Assembly: GCF_003130795.1 (NCBI RefSeq)
Contig: NZ_CP029353.1
Coordinates: 1,441,501-1,505,500, forward strand
From: Azospirillum thermophilum
GTDB taxonomy: Bacteria; Pseudomonadota; Alphaproteobacteria; Azospirillales; Azospirillaceae
DNA length: 64,000 nucleotides
Direction: 5' to 3'
The notes under the pieces are model-generated. The model was not told the DNA's origin. It saw nothing but the letters and a program-made list of their open reading frames with translations, and made no database searches. Below, piece after piece: positions 10,729-23,621 of this stretch. The position numbers were made by a program, and so were the translations under genes. Position 1 is the stretch's first letter. Each line of letters begins with the position of its first letter.

Positions 10729-13036
10729 GGGCTGCGTGCCTCTTCTCTCCGCCGGTCTCCGCCGGCCTGCCTTCGGTCACGGCCGGGGCCGCGGGTGCGG
10801 CTGCGTCTCCGGCGGTCAGGACATTGTTGGGGATGGTCAGCGTCACCCGCGCCCCGCCGCCGTCGCGGTCTTCCAGGGTCACGGAACCGCCGTGGTCCTC
10901 CATGATCTTCTTGACGATCGCCAGCCCCAGGCCGGTGCCCTTGGCCCGCGTCGTCACGTAAGGCTCCGTCAGCCGGTCCCGCTGGTCGGCGGGCAGGCCC
11001 TTGCCGTTGTCCTCCACGATGAAGGACACCCGCTCCTCGTCCGCCGCGATGCGGACCGCGACCTCGCCCATCGGCAGCGCCGAGCCGTCGGCCGGAGGCG
11101 TGCGCCCCTCGATGGCGTCGGCGGCATTCTGCAGCAGGTTGGTTAAAGCCTGCGAAATCTGGCGGCTGTCGCACGGCACGGTCAGCGGCCCGGGCGGAAG
11201 CTGCGTGTCGAACCTGATGTTGCCGGTGTGGGCGCTCGACTGCAGGAAGACGGCCTGCCGGACGAGGTCGTTCACGTTGCACGGCTTCATGACCGCCTGC
11301 GGCATGCGGGCGAAGGCGGAGAATTCGTCGACCATGCGCCGGATGTCGTCGACCTGCCGCACGATGGTGTCCGTGCACATGGTGAAGACCTCGGTGTCGC
11401 CGGTGATCTCCTTCAGGTACTTGCGGCGCAGCCGCTCGGCCGAGAGCTGGATGGGGGTCAGGGGGTTCTTGATCTCGTGCGCGATGCGGCGGGCGACGTC
11501 GGCCCAGGCCGCCTTGCGCTGGGCGGAGACCAGTTCGGTGATGTCGTCGAAGGTGACGACGTAGCCGCGCACCTCCCCCGCCCGTCCCTCGGTCGCGATG
11601 CGGACCAGCAGGGTCAGCGGCGTGGTTCCCGGACGGCGGAGCTGGACCTGGTCCTGCACGACGCGGCCGGGCCGCTTCGGCGCCTTTTCCAGCAGTTCGC
11701 CCATCTCCGGCGACAGGTCGGCGAGCGAGCGGCCGATCAGCGTCTCCGGATCCTCGACACCCAGCAGGCGGGCGGCCGAGAGGTTCGGCAGGTTGATGAG
11801 GCCGTCCTCGTCGAGGCCGAGCACGCCGGCCGACACACCGGACAGCACGGTCTCGGTGAAGCGGCGCCGCTCGTCGAGCAGGCGGTTGGCCGACAGCAGC
11901 TCCCGCCGCTGCCCCTCGATCTCCGTCGTCATGCGGTTGAAGGCGCGGGACAGCAGGCCCAGCTCGTCCTCGCCCGGCGGCTCGGTCACGCGCACGGTGA
12001 GATCGCCGGCCCGCACCCGTTCGGCCGCGGCGATCAGCGCGCTGATCGGCCGGGCCAGCCGGGTCGCGAAGTTCAGCCCGGCCCAGACGGCGGCGAGCAG
12101 AAGCAGCATCGCCACGACGACGAAGATCAGCGTGAAGGTGATCTGCAGGCTGCCGCGCTGGCTTTCCAGGGCGGCATACTCCTTCACCGCCCCCTCCGCC
12201 GAGGCCATGTGGGAGAGGACGCGCGGCTCCACCATGCGGCCGACGTAGAGGTAGATGTCGGTGACCCGGTCGAGGCTGACGAGGGCGCGGACGCGGTCGT
12301 CGTTCTCGCTGGTGATCAGCGCGACCTCGCCGCGGCGCGCAAGCTGCAGCTTGTCCTCCGGGATCGGGTCGAACTCCAGCGTGAAGGTGTAGCCGGAGCG
12401 CGCCAGGATGGCGCCCGTCGTCCCGTTGAAGACGATGGCCTCCGACAGGGTGCGCAGCATGGCCTGGGTCGCCACCACCTGCTCGAACCGCTGGCGGTCG
12501 CCCGACAGCCGCAGTTCCTGGCTGAGGTCGTTCGCCATGGCCAGCGCGTCGGCGCGGATGTTCTGCTGGTGTTCGTGCAGATAGGCGCTGGCCACCGCCA
12601 GCGACTCGTTGACCGCCGTGCGCACCCGGTCGCTGAACCAGGACTGGACGCCGACATAGAAGAAGATCGCCGAGAAGACCGCCATGATGATGGCCGGGGC
12701 CACCGCAAGCAGGCTGAAGACCAGCACGAGGCGTGTGTGCAGGCGCGACCCGGCGAGACCGCGGCGCCGCCCGATCCACAGCATCACGATGCGCCGCGCG
12801 ATCAGCACGCCGAGCGTCAGCAGCAGGGCGAGGTCGAGCGTCAGCAGCAGCGTGACGGTGCGCGGGTTCGACTGGCCGAACGGCGCGCTCTCGGTCATCG
12901 CCGCATAGGTGGCGAAGCCGGCGACGAGGGCCGCGACGGACAGGGCGAAGGCCAGCCGCTTGGTCAGGCCGACGCGGGCCGACCAGCGGAGAATCTGTTG
13001 CCAAAGCGGCGCTGGGGTTTCAGAGGTCTGCGACAT
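10718..13036 (-). CDS. ntrY: Nitrogen/redox sensor histidine kinase NtrY
   Basis: A 772-residue membrane kinase. The ATG at 13036 is preferred over an upstream TTG at 13093. Several transmembrane segments lie in the first 130 residues and another near residue 310, followed by HAMP, PAS ([20 protein letters not shown]), HisKA ([21 protein letters not shown], with the phospho-acceptor His) and HATPase ([33 protein letters not shown]). It is paired with ntrX, which it overlaps. A 184-bp gap from ntrC suggests it can be transcribed separately. Confidence 0.95.
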
Positions 13037-13220
13037 CGGACCGGCGACAGAAGATGTTGCCGGAAAGATACACCGCTGTGTCTGGCATGCCAAGCACCAA
13101 GCCGCCTGACCTTAGGACAAGGCCCAGCTATTGCGTTCGGCGTTGTCCGGCCGCGCGGCCTGGTGTCACAAATAAAGCACGCCGCGGTGGCGGAAGGCTC
13201 CGCCGCCGCCACTGCCGCCG

Positions 13221-14665
<1,445 letters not shown>

Positions 14666-14669
<4 letters not shown>

Positions 14670-15889
14670 CAGGCCCCCCGGCCGCCCCGGGCCTGGCTTC
14701 CGCCGGAGTGGATTCCGGCCGGGTCGGAGTAACCGGGGGAGTCATCTGTAGGACTGAGGGCTTCATCGAACATGGGCAGCGACACCTTGAATACGGTCCG
14801 GCGGGGCTGGCTGTCGAACTCGATGGTTCCGCCATGGTCGCCGATGAGCTTCGCCACCAATGCAAGCCCAAGGCCAGTCCCGTTCACCTTCGTGGTCACG
14901 AAGGGATCGAAGAGATTGGAGCGCAGGTCTTCGGGTATGCCGTCGCCGTTGTCCTGAACCGAGACCAGCAGCGGCAGGTGCAGGCGGGTATCGCCGCCCG
15001 GAACCGCCATGCGCACGCCGTGCTGGTAGGAGGTGCTGAGCGTGATCTCGCCCCCGACCTCCGGCACCGCTTCTGCCGCATTTTTAATCAGATTCAGGAA
15101 GATCTGCACAAGTTGGTCGCGATTTCCGTGGACCGGCGGCAGCGACGGGTCATAGCGCTCGATGAAGCGGATATGGCGGGCAAAGCCGTTCTGCGCAATC
15201 TTGCGGACATGCTCCAGCACGGTGTGGATGTTGACCGGGGCCCGTTCCAGCGGGCGCTTGTCCGAGAAGACCTCCATCCGGTTGACCAGCGCGACGATGC
15301 GGTCGGCCTCGTCGCAGATCAGGCGGGTGAGTTCCCGGTCCTGCTCGCTGGCGTTCTCCTCCAGGAGCTGGGCGGCGCCGCGGATGCCGGAGAGCGGATT
15401 CTTGACCTCGTGCGCCAGCATGGCGGCCATGGCGGTGACCGAGCGGGCGGCATGGCGATGGGTCAGCGAGTTGTCGATCTTGCGGGCCAGGGACCGCTCG
15501 TGGATCGTGATCAGCACATGGTCCTGCGGCTCGCCCATCATCGCCACCTGCACCGTGACGTGGTGGGGGCCGATGCGCGGGGTGTCGATCACCACCCCTT
15601 CCTGCGAGACGCGGCGCGACCCGCGGCGAACCTGCTCGATCAGGCCGAGGACCGGGCTGTCGGGCGGCAGCAGGTCCGCCACCGGCATGCCGGTCATCAC
15701 GCTGTCCGACAGGTCGAAGAACTCCTGCGCCATCAGGTTGACGAAGCGGATGTCGCCGGCCCCGTCCACCACCACCACCGGCTCCGGCAGGCTGGCCAGC
15801 ACGATGGTCGGGTCGATCCTTCCCCGGCGGCCGGCGGGCTTGGCCCGCGGACTGCGCCGCGGATAGGCAGCGGCGGAAAACGGTTCCAT
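14666..15889 (-). CDS. ntrB: Nitrogen sensor histidine kinase/phosphatase NtrB (GlnL)
   Basis: A 407-residue soluble kinase without transmembrane segments. It has an N-terminal PAS domain ([27 protein letters not shown]), the H-box [22 protein letters not shown] and HATPase motifs ([30 protein letters not shown]). PII protein controls its switch between kinase and phosphatase of NtrC. The gene starts one base inside the dusB stop (TGATG) and overlaps ntrC, forming the conserved nifR3-ntrBC operon. Confidence 0.96.
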
Positions 15890-16874
15890 CAGGCAGCCAT
15901 CCTTTCGATCGCCGGGGCGTAGAAGTCCCGGATCAGCCGGCGCACGGCTTCGGGGTCGGCCAGGCGGTTCACTTCAGACCGGAAATCAGCGGAATCCCGC
16001 AAGCCGCTGGAATACCAGGATATATGCTTGCGGGCGACGCGGATGCCGCCTTCGATGCCATAGTAGGTGAGCATCGCATCGTAATGTTCGAGAAGGATTG
16101 AGAGTTGTTCGCTGAGCGGCGGGTCGGGACGCCGTTCCCCGGTGCGCAGATAGTGGATGACCTGCGCGGGAAACCAGGGACGCCCGTAGCTGCCGCGGCC
16201 GATCATCACGCCGTCGGCGCCGGACCGGGCCAGCGCCTGTTCGGCCGCCTCCAGGCTGGTGATGTCGCCGTTGACCACCACGGGGATCGACACGGCCTCC
16301 TTCACCTGCCGGACGAAGGCCCAGTCGGCCGTCCCGGTGTAGAACTGGTCCCGCGTGCGTCCGTGGATCGTCACCATGCGGATGCCGCACTCCTCCGCGA
16401 TGCGGGCGAGGCGCGGGGCGTTCCGGTTCGTCATGTCCCATCCGGTCCGCATCTTCAGCGTGACCGGGATGGACACCGCCTTCGCCGTTGCCTCCAGGAT
16501 GCGCGCGGCATGGGCCTCGTCCCGCATCAGGGCCGACCCGGCATGGCCGTTGACCACCTTCTTCACCGGACAGCCGAAGTTGATGTCGATGAGGGCGGCG
16601 CCGCGATCCTGGTTCAGCCTCGCCGCCTCGGCCATCACCTCGGGCTCGCAGCCGGCAAGCTGGACCGCCATCGGGAATTCTTCCGGCCGGGTCTCCACCA
16701 TGCGCAGGGTCTGGCGGTTCTCGCGGATCATCGCCTGGCTGGCGACCATCTCCGACACCACCATGCCGCAGCCCGACCGCTTGACGAGGCGGCGGAACGG
16801 CAGGTCGCTCACCCCGACATCGGGGCGAGGATGACCGGATCCGCGAGTGTGATCGGGCCGATCTGAATACTCAT
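15889..16874 (-). CDS. dusB: tRNA-dihydrouridine synthase DusB (NifR3), interrupted by an apparent -1 frameshift
   Basis: An FMN enzyme that reduces uridine to dihydrouridine in tRNA, first gene of the ntrBC operon. The unbroken frame begins with a GTG at 16812 ([14 protein letters not shown]) and ends at 15889. The normal N-terminus lies upstream in another frame: an ATG at 16874 gives [21 protein letters not shown] and then hits TGA. Restoring one G in the G4 run at 16812-16815 joins the halves into the family pattern [14 protein letters not shown], giving about 328 residues. The catalytic region NFGCPVKKV is intact. The cause may be sequencing error or true disruption; see findings. Confidence 0.9.
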
Positions 16875-16932
16875 GTCGCTCGCACCCTCGATGGCACCGG
16901 ATCGCCGCCGGAATGTGCCCGAATGTTGGGCA

Positions 16933-16961
16933 AAATTCGAAGTTGTTCAGATTTTGTGCAA
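16933..16961 (-). promoter_or_regulatory. Candidate sigma70 promoter of dusB-ntrBC
   Basis: On the minus strand TTGCAC (16961-16956) is followed after 17 bases by GAATTT (16938-16933), placing a transcript start about 50 bases before the dusB ATG. It lies in a short AT-rich pocket, next to an inverted pair TGTGC-N6-GCACA. This is based on pattern only. Confidence 0.35.
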
Positions 16962-17027
16962 GCTAGCACAGCGTTTCGCCAGTCTGCAAGTGCGAAGCCG
17001 CGCAGTCACAGGCAAGGCACCGCCCGG

Positions 17028-17882
17028 TCAAGTCCCTGCGGCCTGCCACAGGGCCTGCCCCAAGAGGACATTGGTGACGAACTTGACGCCGAGATAAGCG
17101 AGGGTGAGAAGAAGATAGGCGATCAAAACCATCCGTGCCGCTGTCCTTCCCCGGACACCGCTGCGGACATGGGCGAACAACAGCCCGCCGACGACGAGGA
17201 ACGTGGCGATCGACAGCAAAGTCTTGTGATCGAAGCGCAGCGGCATGCCCTGTTCGAAATAGAGCACGGCCATGCCGGTGGCGAGGCCGGCGCCCAGCAC
17301 CGTCTCCGAGGCCATCAGCAGGCCGACCTGCAGCCGTTCGCTGACCGCCACCGGCGGCAGGAACCGGGTGAGCGGGGTCGGCCGCTTGGTCTTCAGCGCA
17401 CGTTCCTGCAGGAACGCGGCAAGCGACGAGACGGCGGACAGGGTCAGCAGGGCATAGGTGACGACCGACACCGCGATGTGCAGGTCGATCCAGATTCCCG
17501 GCGCCCCGCCGCGCAACAGCGGTGCCGGAGCATCCTCCACCAGGGTCGCCAGCGCCCCGACGCCCAGCAGGTAGGGCAGCAGCAGCGGCGACAGCCTCCA
17601 GGCCGACCGGTTGGCGAGACAGAGGCCGAGGAACAGCAGCATGCAGGCCGCGATGGTCACCCACAGGGCGGTGGACAGCCCGGTGTGCCAGCGGCCGGCG
17701 ATCTGGGTCAGCGCCCATATGGCGGGACCGACGGCTGCCAGGACCAACGCCCCCCAGAAGGCCGTGGTCCGCCCGTCCGCCCCCTGCCCGCCGGTGCGCC
17801 GGTACGGGTAGACCGATGCCGGGACGAGCGCCATCAGCGCCGTCAGGCTGTAGAGAAGGTTCTGCGACATGCCGCCGCCCAT
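17028..17882 (-). CDS. Cytochrome c assembly (CcsA/HemX/YpjD-type) inner-membrane protein
   Basis: A 284-residue polytopic protein with about eight hydrophobic helices spread over its length. The central part (GIWIDLHIAVSVVTYALLTLSAVSSLAAFLQE) carries the conserved helix-plus-His arrangement of the CcsA superfamily, and a later HKTLLSIATF segment supplies another His. Members handle heme in cytochrome c maturation or are of unknown role (YpjD). The start is either ATG 17882 or the in-frame ATG at 17870. It is transcribed in the same direction as dusB but separated by about 150 bp. Confidence 0.8.
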   Translation of the reverse strand: MGGGMSQNLLYSLTALMALVPASVYPYRRTGGQGADGRTTAFWGALVLAAVGPAIWALTQIAGRWHTGLSTALWVTIAACMLLFLGLCLANRSAWRLSPLLLPYLLGVGALATLVEDAPAPLLRGGAPGIWIDLHIAVSVVTYALLTLSAVSSLAAFLQERALKTKRPTPLTRFLPPVAVSERLQVGLLMASETVLGAGLATGMAVLYFEQGMPLRFDHKTLLSIATFLVVGGLLFAHVRSGVRGRTAARMVLIAYLLLTLAYLGVKFVTNVLLGQALWQAAGT

Positions 17883-18038
17883 GCTCCCGTCATTTGACCT
17901 GCCCGAGACCGATCTGGCTAGACCCCATCCCCCGCCGGCGCCTGGGCGGCCGGGAGGATGCGGGCTTGGCGGATCTCCGGCGACAGGCTAGGCTCCGCCG
18001 CCGATCCGTCAAGTCTCCATATTTTTCAGGACGCCGCC

Positions 18039-19211
18039 ATGACCGACCGCAAGCCCCAGCCCTCCTGCGCCGCCCTGATCGTCGCCGGCGGCAGCGGCCG
18101 GCGCTTCGGAGGGGAGCGGCCCAAGCAGTATTGCGACCTGCTGGGCAAGCCGGTGCTGCGCCGGACGGTGGAGGCCTTCCTGGCCCATGCCGGGATCACC
18201 GCCGTCCATGTGGTGATCGACCCGGCCTGCCGCGACCTCTATGACGCGGCGGTGGAGGGGCTGGACCTGCCGGAGCCGGTGGCCGGCGGCGGCGCCCGTC
18301 AGGATTCGGTCCGCCATGGGCTGGAGGCGCTGGCCGCCGCGCCGCCCGATCTCGTGCTGATCCACGATGCGGCCCGGCCGCTGGTGGACGCGCAGACCAT
18401 CGGCGCGGTGATCGACGCCCTCGCCCGTCATCCCGGCGCCATCGCCGCGGTTCCGGTCGCCGACACGCTGCAGCGGGGCGAGAACGGCCTCGTTGCCGGG
18501 CTCGTGGAACGGGCCGGGCTGTGGCGGGCCCAGACGCCGCAGGGCTTCCGCTTCGCCGACATCCTGGCCGCCCATCGCGCCGCGGCCGGACAGGAGCTGA
18601 CCGACGACGCCGCGGTGGCGGAGCGCGCCGGGCTGCCGGTGGCGCTGGTGCCGTCCAAGGAGGAGAATTTCAAGGTGACCACCCCCGACGACCTGACCCG
18701 CGCCGCCCGGCTGATCGCCACCACGCTGGGCGATATCCGCACCGGCACCGGGTTCGACGTCCACCGCTTCGCCGAGGGCGACTTCGTGACGCTGTGCGGC
18801 GTCCGGGTGCCGCACGACCGCAAGCTGGACGGACATTCGGATGCCGACGTCGGACTGCATGCCCTGACCGACGCGATCCTCGGGGCGCTCGGCAGCGGTG
18901 ACATCGGCAGCCACTTCCCGCCCTCCGACCCGCAGTGGCGTGGTGCCGACAGCGCCCGCTTCCTGCGCCACGCCGCCGACCTGGTGGCGCGGCGCGGCGG
19001 CGTCATCGCCCATGTCGACGTCACCGTGATCTGCGAGCGGCCGAAGGTCGGGCCGCACCGCGAGGCCATGGTCGCCCGGGTGGCGGAGATTCTGGGCATC
19101 GCCTCCGACCGGGTCAGCGTCAAGGCGACGACGACGGAACGGCTCGGCTTCACCGGGCGCGGCGAAGGGATCGCGGCGCAGGCGGTAGCGACGGTGCGCC
19201 TGCCAGGGTAA
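18039..19211 (+). CDS. ispDF: Bifunctional IspD/IspF isoprenoid biosynthesis enzyme
   Basis: A 390-residue fusion of the third and fifth enzymes of the MEP pathway, a common arrangement in alphaproteobacteria. Residues 1-230 are IspD, MEP cytidylyltransferase, with the nucleotide loop [19 protein letters not shown] and the [16 protein letters not shown] region. Residues 235-390 are IspF, MECDP synthase, with GTGFDVHRF and [19 protein letters not shown] (zinc-binding Asp/His residues). The ATG at 18039 matches the family start. It is followed by cinA on the same strand. Confidence 0.96.
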   Translation: MTDRKPQPSCAALIVAGGSGRRFGGERPKQYCDLLGKPVLRRTVEAFLAHAGITAVHVVIDPACRDLYDAAVEGLDLPEPVAGGGARQDSVRHGLEALAAAPPDLVLIHDAARPLVDAQTIGAVIDALARHPGAIAAVPVADTLQRGENGLVAGLVERAGLWRAQTPQGFRFADILAAHRAAAGQELTDDAAVAERAGLPVALVPSKEENFKVTTPDDLTRAARLIATTLGDIRTGTGFDVHRFAEGDFVTLCGVRVPHDRKLDGHSDADVGLHALTDAILGALGSGDIGSHFPPSDPQWRGADSARFLRHAADLVARRGGVIAHVDVTVICERPKVGPHREAMVARVAEILGIASDRVSVKATTTERLGFTGRGEGIAAQAVATVRLPG

Positions 19212-19244
19212 TCTCATCCCCCGTCACAGGAAGCGGAGGCCGCC

Positions 19245-19748
19245 ATGTTTCCCGATCACATCCGCGACCTCGCCGTCGCGCTGCTCGCCGAATATTCCGG
19301 GTCGGGCCACATGGTGGCGACCGCCGAGTCCTGCACCGGCGGCCTGATCTCCGGCGCGTTGACGGAGGTTGCCGGCTCCTCCCAGGTGGTCGAGCGGGGC
19401 TTCGTCACCTATTCCAACATGGCGAAGACGGAGTTGCTGAACGTGCCGGCGGCCCTGATCCATGCCCATGGCGCGGTCAGCCCGGAGGTGGCGGTGGCGA
19501 TGGCGGTCGGGGCGCTCGCCCGGTCGCATGCCGACGTGGCGGTGGCGGTGACGGGCGTCGCCGGGCCGGACGGGGGGACGCCGGCGAAGCCGGTCGGGCG
19601 GGTCTATATCGCGACGGCGGTCCGCCATGGGCCGGCCAAGGCGAAGGAATACACCTTCCCCGGCGACCGCAGCGCGGTGCGTCTGGCGACCGTGCAGACG
19701 GCGCTGGAGCGGCTGCGCGCCGCCCGCCCGACGTTGGACAATCGCTGA
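19245..19748 (+). CDS. pncC: CinA C-terminal-domain protein (nicotinamide-nucleotide amidohydrolase)
   Basis: A 167-residue stand-alone CinA_C domain with the signatures ATAESCTGGLISGALTEVAGSS, GFVTYSNMAK and VTGVAGPDGGTPAKPVGRVYIA. These enzymes deamidate nicotinamide mononucleotide, salvaging NAD breakdown products. AGGAAGCGGAGG precedes the ATG at 19245. It is 33 bp after ispDF and probably cotranscribed, and it converges on the Coq10-like gene with only 20 bp between stops. Confidence 0.92.
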   Translation: MFPDHIRDLAVALLAEYSGSGHMVATAESCTGGLISGALTEVAGSSQVVERGFVTYSNMAKTELLNVPAALIHAHGAVSPEVAVAMAVGALARSHADVAVAVTGVAGPDGGTPAKPVGRVYIATAVRHGPAKAKEYTFPGDRSAVRLATVQTALERLRAARPTLDNR

Positions 19749-19768
19749 CTCCGAAAGACGCGCTCTGC

Positions 19769-20236
19769 TCAGGCGGGGCGCGCTGCGGCCGACCGGACGC
19801 TGCCGTTGCCGTAGAGCTGGTCGGCGCGGGTCTCGAAGGCCTGCACCATCCGGCGCACCGCCTCGTTGAACAGCAGCCCCATGATCTTCTGCAGCATCTT
19901 CGAGCGGAACTCGAAATCGACGTAGAAGTCGACGCAGCATCCCCGTTCGTGCTTGGTGAAGATCCAGTGGTTGTTCAGGTACTGGAACGGGCCGTCGGTA
20001 TACTGCACGTCGATGCGGCAGGCGGGCTCGTTCAGCTCGACCCGCGAGGTGAAGCGTTCGCGGACCATCTTGAAGCCGATGACGAGGTCGGCGAACATCA
20101 CGTTGCCTTCACGGCGGCGGATGCGGGCTGCCAGGCACCAGGGCAGGAATTCCGGGTACTTCTCCACATCGGCGACCAGGGCGTACATCTGCTCCGGCGT
20201 GTAGGGGAGTACCTTCTTTTCTGCGTGCGTCGGCAT
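19769..20236 (-). CDS. Coq10/RatA-like START-domain protein
   Basis: A 155-residue SRPBCC-fold protein. The N-terminal KVLPYTPEQMYALVADVEKYPEFLPWC and the later LNNHWIF and VDFYVDFEFRSKML segments are characteristic of the Coq10/RatA family. In mitochondria the relative helps ubiquinone function; E. coli RatA was described as a ribosome anti-association factor. In this lineage a role with ubiquinone or lipids seems more likely than toxin action, but that is inference. It sits 38 bp after lipA on the same strand. Confidence 0.85.
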   Translation of the reverse strand: MPTHAEKKVLPYTPEQMYALVADVEKYPEFLPWCLAARIRRREGNVMFADLVIGFKMVRERFTSRVELNEPACRIDVQYTDGPFQYLNNHWIFTKHERGCCVDFYVDFEFRSKMLQKIMGLLFNEAVRRMVQAFETRADQLYGNGSVRSAAARPA

Positions 20237-20274
20237 GCCCGTTCCGTTTCCTTCTTCCTCGTGCTCCGCCGCCC

Positions 20275-21231
20275 TTACTCGGCAGCCGTCGCCAGCTTGC
20301 GCAGCCGGGCGTCCCGGAGCTTCACGAAATCATCACCCGCATGGTACGACGACCGCGTCAGCGGCGACGACGCCACCAGCAGGAACCCCTTGCCGCGGCC
20401 GAGGGTCGCGTAGCCCGCGAACTCCTCCGGCGTCACGAAGCGGTCGACCGCCGCGTGCTTCGGCGTGGGCTGGAGATACTGGCCGATCGTCATGAAGTCC
20501 ACATCGGCGGCGCGGAGGTCGTCCATCACCTGCCCGATCTCCTCACGGGTCTCGCCCAGCCCGACCATCACGCCGGATTTGGTGAAGATGGTCGGATCCA
20601 GCTCCTTCACACGGGCCAACAGCTGAAGCGACGCGAAGTAACGGGCACCCGGACGGATGGTCGGGTAGAGCCGCGGCACGGTCTCCAGATTGTGGTTGAA
20701 GACGTCCGGCTTGGCGGCGACCACCACCTCGACGGCGCCCTTCTTCTTCTGGAAATCGGGGGTCAGGATTTCGATGGTCGTCGTGGGCGAGGCCTCGCGG
20801 ACGGCGCGGATGGTGCGGGCGAAATGCTCGGCCCCGCCGTCCTCCAGGTCGTCGCGGTCGACCGAGGTGATGACCACGTGGCTGAGCCTCAGGTTGCCGA
20901 CCGCCTCCGCGACATTCTCCGGCTCATGCGGGTCGAGCTTGTCGGGGCGCCCGGTCTCGACGTTGCAGAAGGCGCAGCCGCGCGTGCAGATCGAGCCGAG
21001 GATCATGAAGGTGGCATGCTTGTGCTTCCAGCACTCCCCAATGTTCGGGCAGGCCGCCTCCTCGCACACCGTGTTCAGCTTCAGCCCGCGCATGAGCTGC
21101 CGGGTCTCGGCGTACTCCGGGCTGGTCGGCGCCTTGACCCGGATCCATTCCGGCTTGCGGCGGACGACGTTGTCGGGCTTGTGCGCCTTTTCGGGATGGC
21201 GAAGCTTCTCGGTCTGGTCGGCGACACTCAT
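20275..21231 (-). CDS. lipA: Lipoyl synthase LipA
   Basis: A 318-residue radical-SAM enzyme inserting sulfur into protein-bound octanoyl groups. Both clusters are present: the auxiliary cluster cysteines in [12 protein letters not shown] and the radical-[11 protein letters not shown]. The ATG at 21231 is chosen because GGGAG lies 9 bases upstream; an in-frame TTG two codons earlier is less likely. It is near the pyruvate dehydrogenase genes (lpd, pdhC, pdhB), whose lipoyl domains are its substrates, with a DUF29 gene in between. Confidence 0.97.
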   Translation of the reverse strand: MSVADQTEKLRHPEKAHKPDNVVRRKPEWIRVKAPTSPEYAETRQLMRGLKLNTVCEEAACPNIGECWKHKHATFMILGSICTRGCAFCNVETGRPDKLDPHEPENVAEAVGNLRLSHVVITSVDRDDLEDGGAEHFARTIRAVREASPTTTIEILTPDFQKKKGAVEVVVAAKPDVFNHNLETVPRLYPTIRPGARYFASLQLLARVKELDPTIFTKSGVMVGLGETREEIGQVMDDLRAADVDFMTIGQYLQPTPKHAAVDRFVTPEEFAGYATLGRGKGFLLVASSPLTRSSYHAGDDFVKLRDARLRKLATAAE

Positions 21232-21297
21232 GGTCAAATGCTCCCTGCGGCCCGCGACACGAGCGGCGCCGAGATTGGACAGGACCGCAGCACGGCT

Positions 21298-21780
21298 CTA
21301 CCGCCACTCCGGCGGAAACAGCTCCGCCGGATAGGCCGGATCGAGCGCCTGGTCAAGCGTGAAAGGCGGATCGAGGGGAAAGCACGTCAGCGGAACCTCC
21401 GCCTCGTCGGCGACTCCCAGCCGGGAACGGCCATGGACCTTCTCAAAAACAGAGAGGGCAAAAGGCTTCAGGCTGGGGCTGGCCTCAATGGCATCCAGCA
21501 GGCAATCCCGTTGCTCTCGGATGGTCCGCCGCCAGCCACGCTCGCACCGCTCCCGGAGATCCGGGCAGTACAACCATTTGAGCAAATGGACAACCAGCAC
21601 GGTAAGCCGGCTGCTGATTTCCGATTTCTGGCTGCGGCCCATGCCGTCGATTTCCTCGGCGACATTCTCCCAGTCGACCGGGGCGTTGTTGCCGGCAGCG
21701 CCGGCACGGCGAAGCTCCGCCGCCTGGGCCTGGGTCCAGGCGTAGAAGTCCTCGTCGTATGCGGCGCTCGCGCGGTCCAT
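21298..21780 (-). CDS. DUF29 domain protein
   Basis: A 160-residue soluble protein matching DUF29: N-terminal YDEDFYAWTQAQAAELRR, then VDWENVAEEIDGMGRSQKSEISSRL and LKWLYCPDLR. This family is widespread, often multi-copy, in cyanobacteria and Rhodospirillales, and has no established function. It lies on the same strand between lpd and lipA, with small gaps on both sides, and seems unrelated to lipoate metabolism. Confidence 0.85.
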   Translation of the reverse strand: MDRASAAYDEDFYAWTQAQAAELRRAGAAGNNAPVDWENVAEEIDGMGRSQKSEISSRLTVLVVHLLKWLYCPDLRERCERGWRRTIREQRDCLLDAIEASPSLKPFALSVFEKVHGRSRLGVADEAEVPLTCFPLDPPFTLDQALDPAYPAELFPPEWR

Positions 21781-21835
21781 CGTCCCACCCGTCCGGGAAA
21801 ACGCCCCCGAAATAGCGTAAGCCGGGAAAGCTTAG

Positions 21836-23233
<1,398 letters not shown>

Positions 23234-23266
23234 GGGTGTTCTCCCTCCTGGGGAACGAGGCGGGCG

Positions 23267-23551
23267 TCAGGACTTGCCGTCGAGCAGGCCTTCTTCCACG
23301 CGGCACGCCTCGTCGATGATCATCTGGTAGAGGTTGGCCACGAAATCCGGATCGAGGCCGACGGCCCGCCCCCGGTCCGCCGCCCGCGCCTTCACCGCCG
23401 CGATGCGGTCGGGCAGGACGGCCGGCAGTCCGGCCTGCGCCTTGACCGCGGCGACGCGGTGGACGACGGCGAGGCGTTTGCCGAGCAGCGCCACGATCTC
23501 GTCGTCGAGGGCGTCGATCTCGGCGCGCAGCGGGGCCAGACAATCGGTCAT
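23267..23551 (-). CDS. Chorismate mutase, AroQ type, stand-alone
   Basis: A 94-residue all-helical protein: CLAPLRAEIDALDDEIVALLGKR, then HRVAAVKAQAGLP and DRIAAVKARA, ending DFVANLYQMIIDEACRVEE. This matches the AroQ/PchB fold, with the conserved Arg and Lys residues that bind the chorismate carboxylates. It would convert chorismate to prephenate for phenylalanine and tyrosine, or act as an isochorismate-pyruvate lyase. It lies between pdhC (70 bp) and lpd (33 bp) and appears cotranscribed with them. Confidence 0.85.
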   Translation of the reverse strand: MTDCLAPLRAEIDALDDEIVALLGKRLAVVHRVAAVKAQAGLPAVLPDRIAAVKARAADRGRAVGLDPDFVANLYQMIIDEACRVEEGLLDGKS

Positions 23552-23621
23552 GATCCGGTTCCTTCCGTGGTGGACGCACCCGTCATGGACGGGAAGCCGG
23601 CGCCGGAGCGCCGGCCGTGCG

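Noticed and set aside
16810..16816. Programmed ribosomal frameshifting in dusB
   Set aside because: No slippery heptamer or downstream structure is evident, and the same one-base G/C-run loss recurs in three unrelated genes, which favours sequence error.
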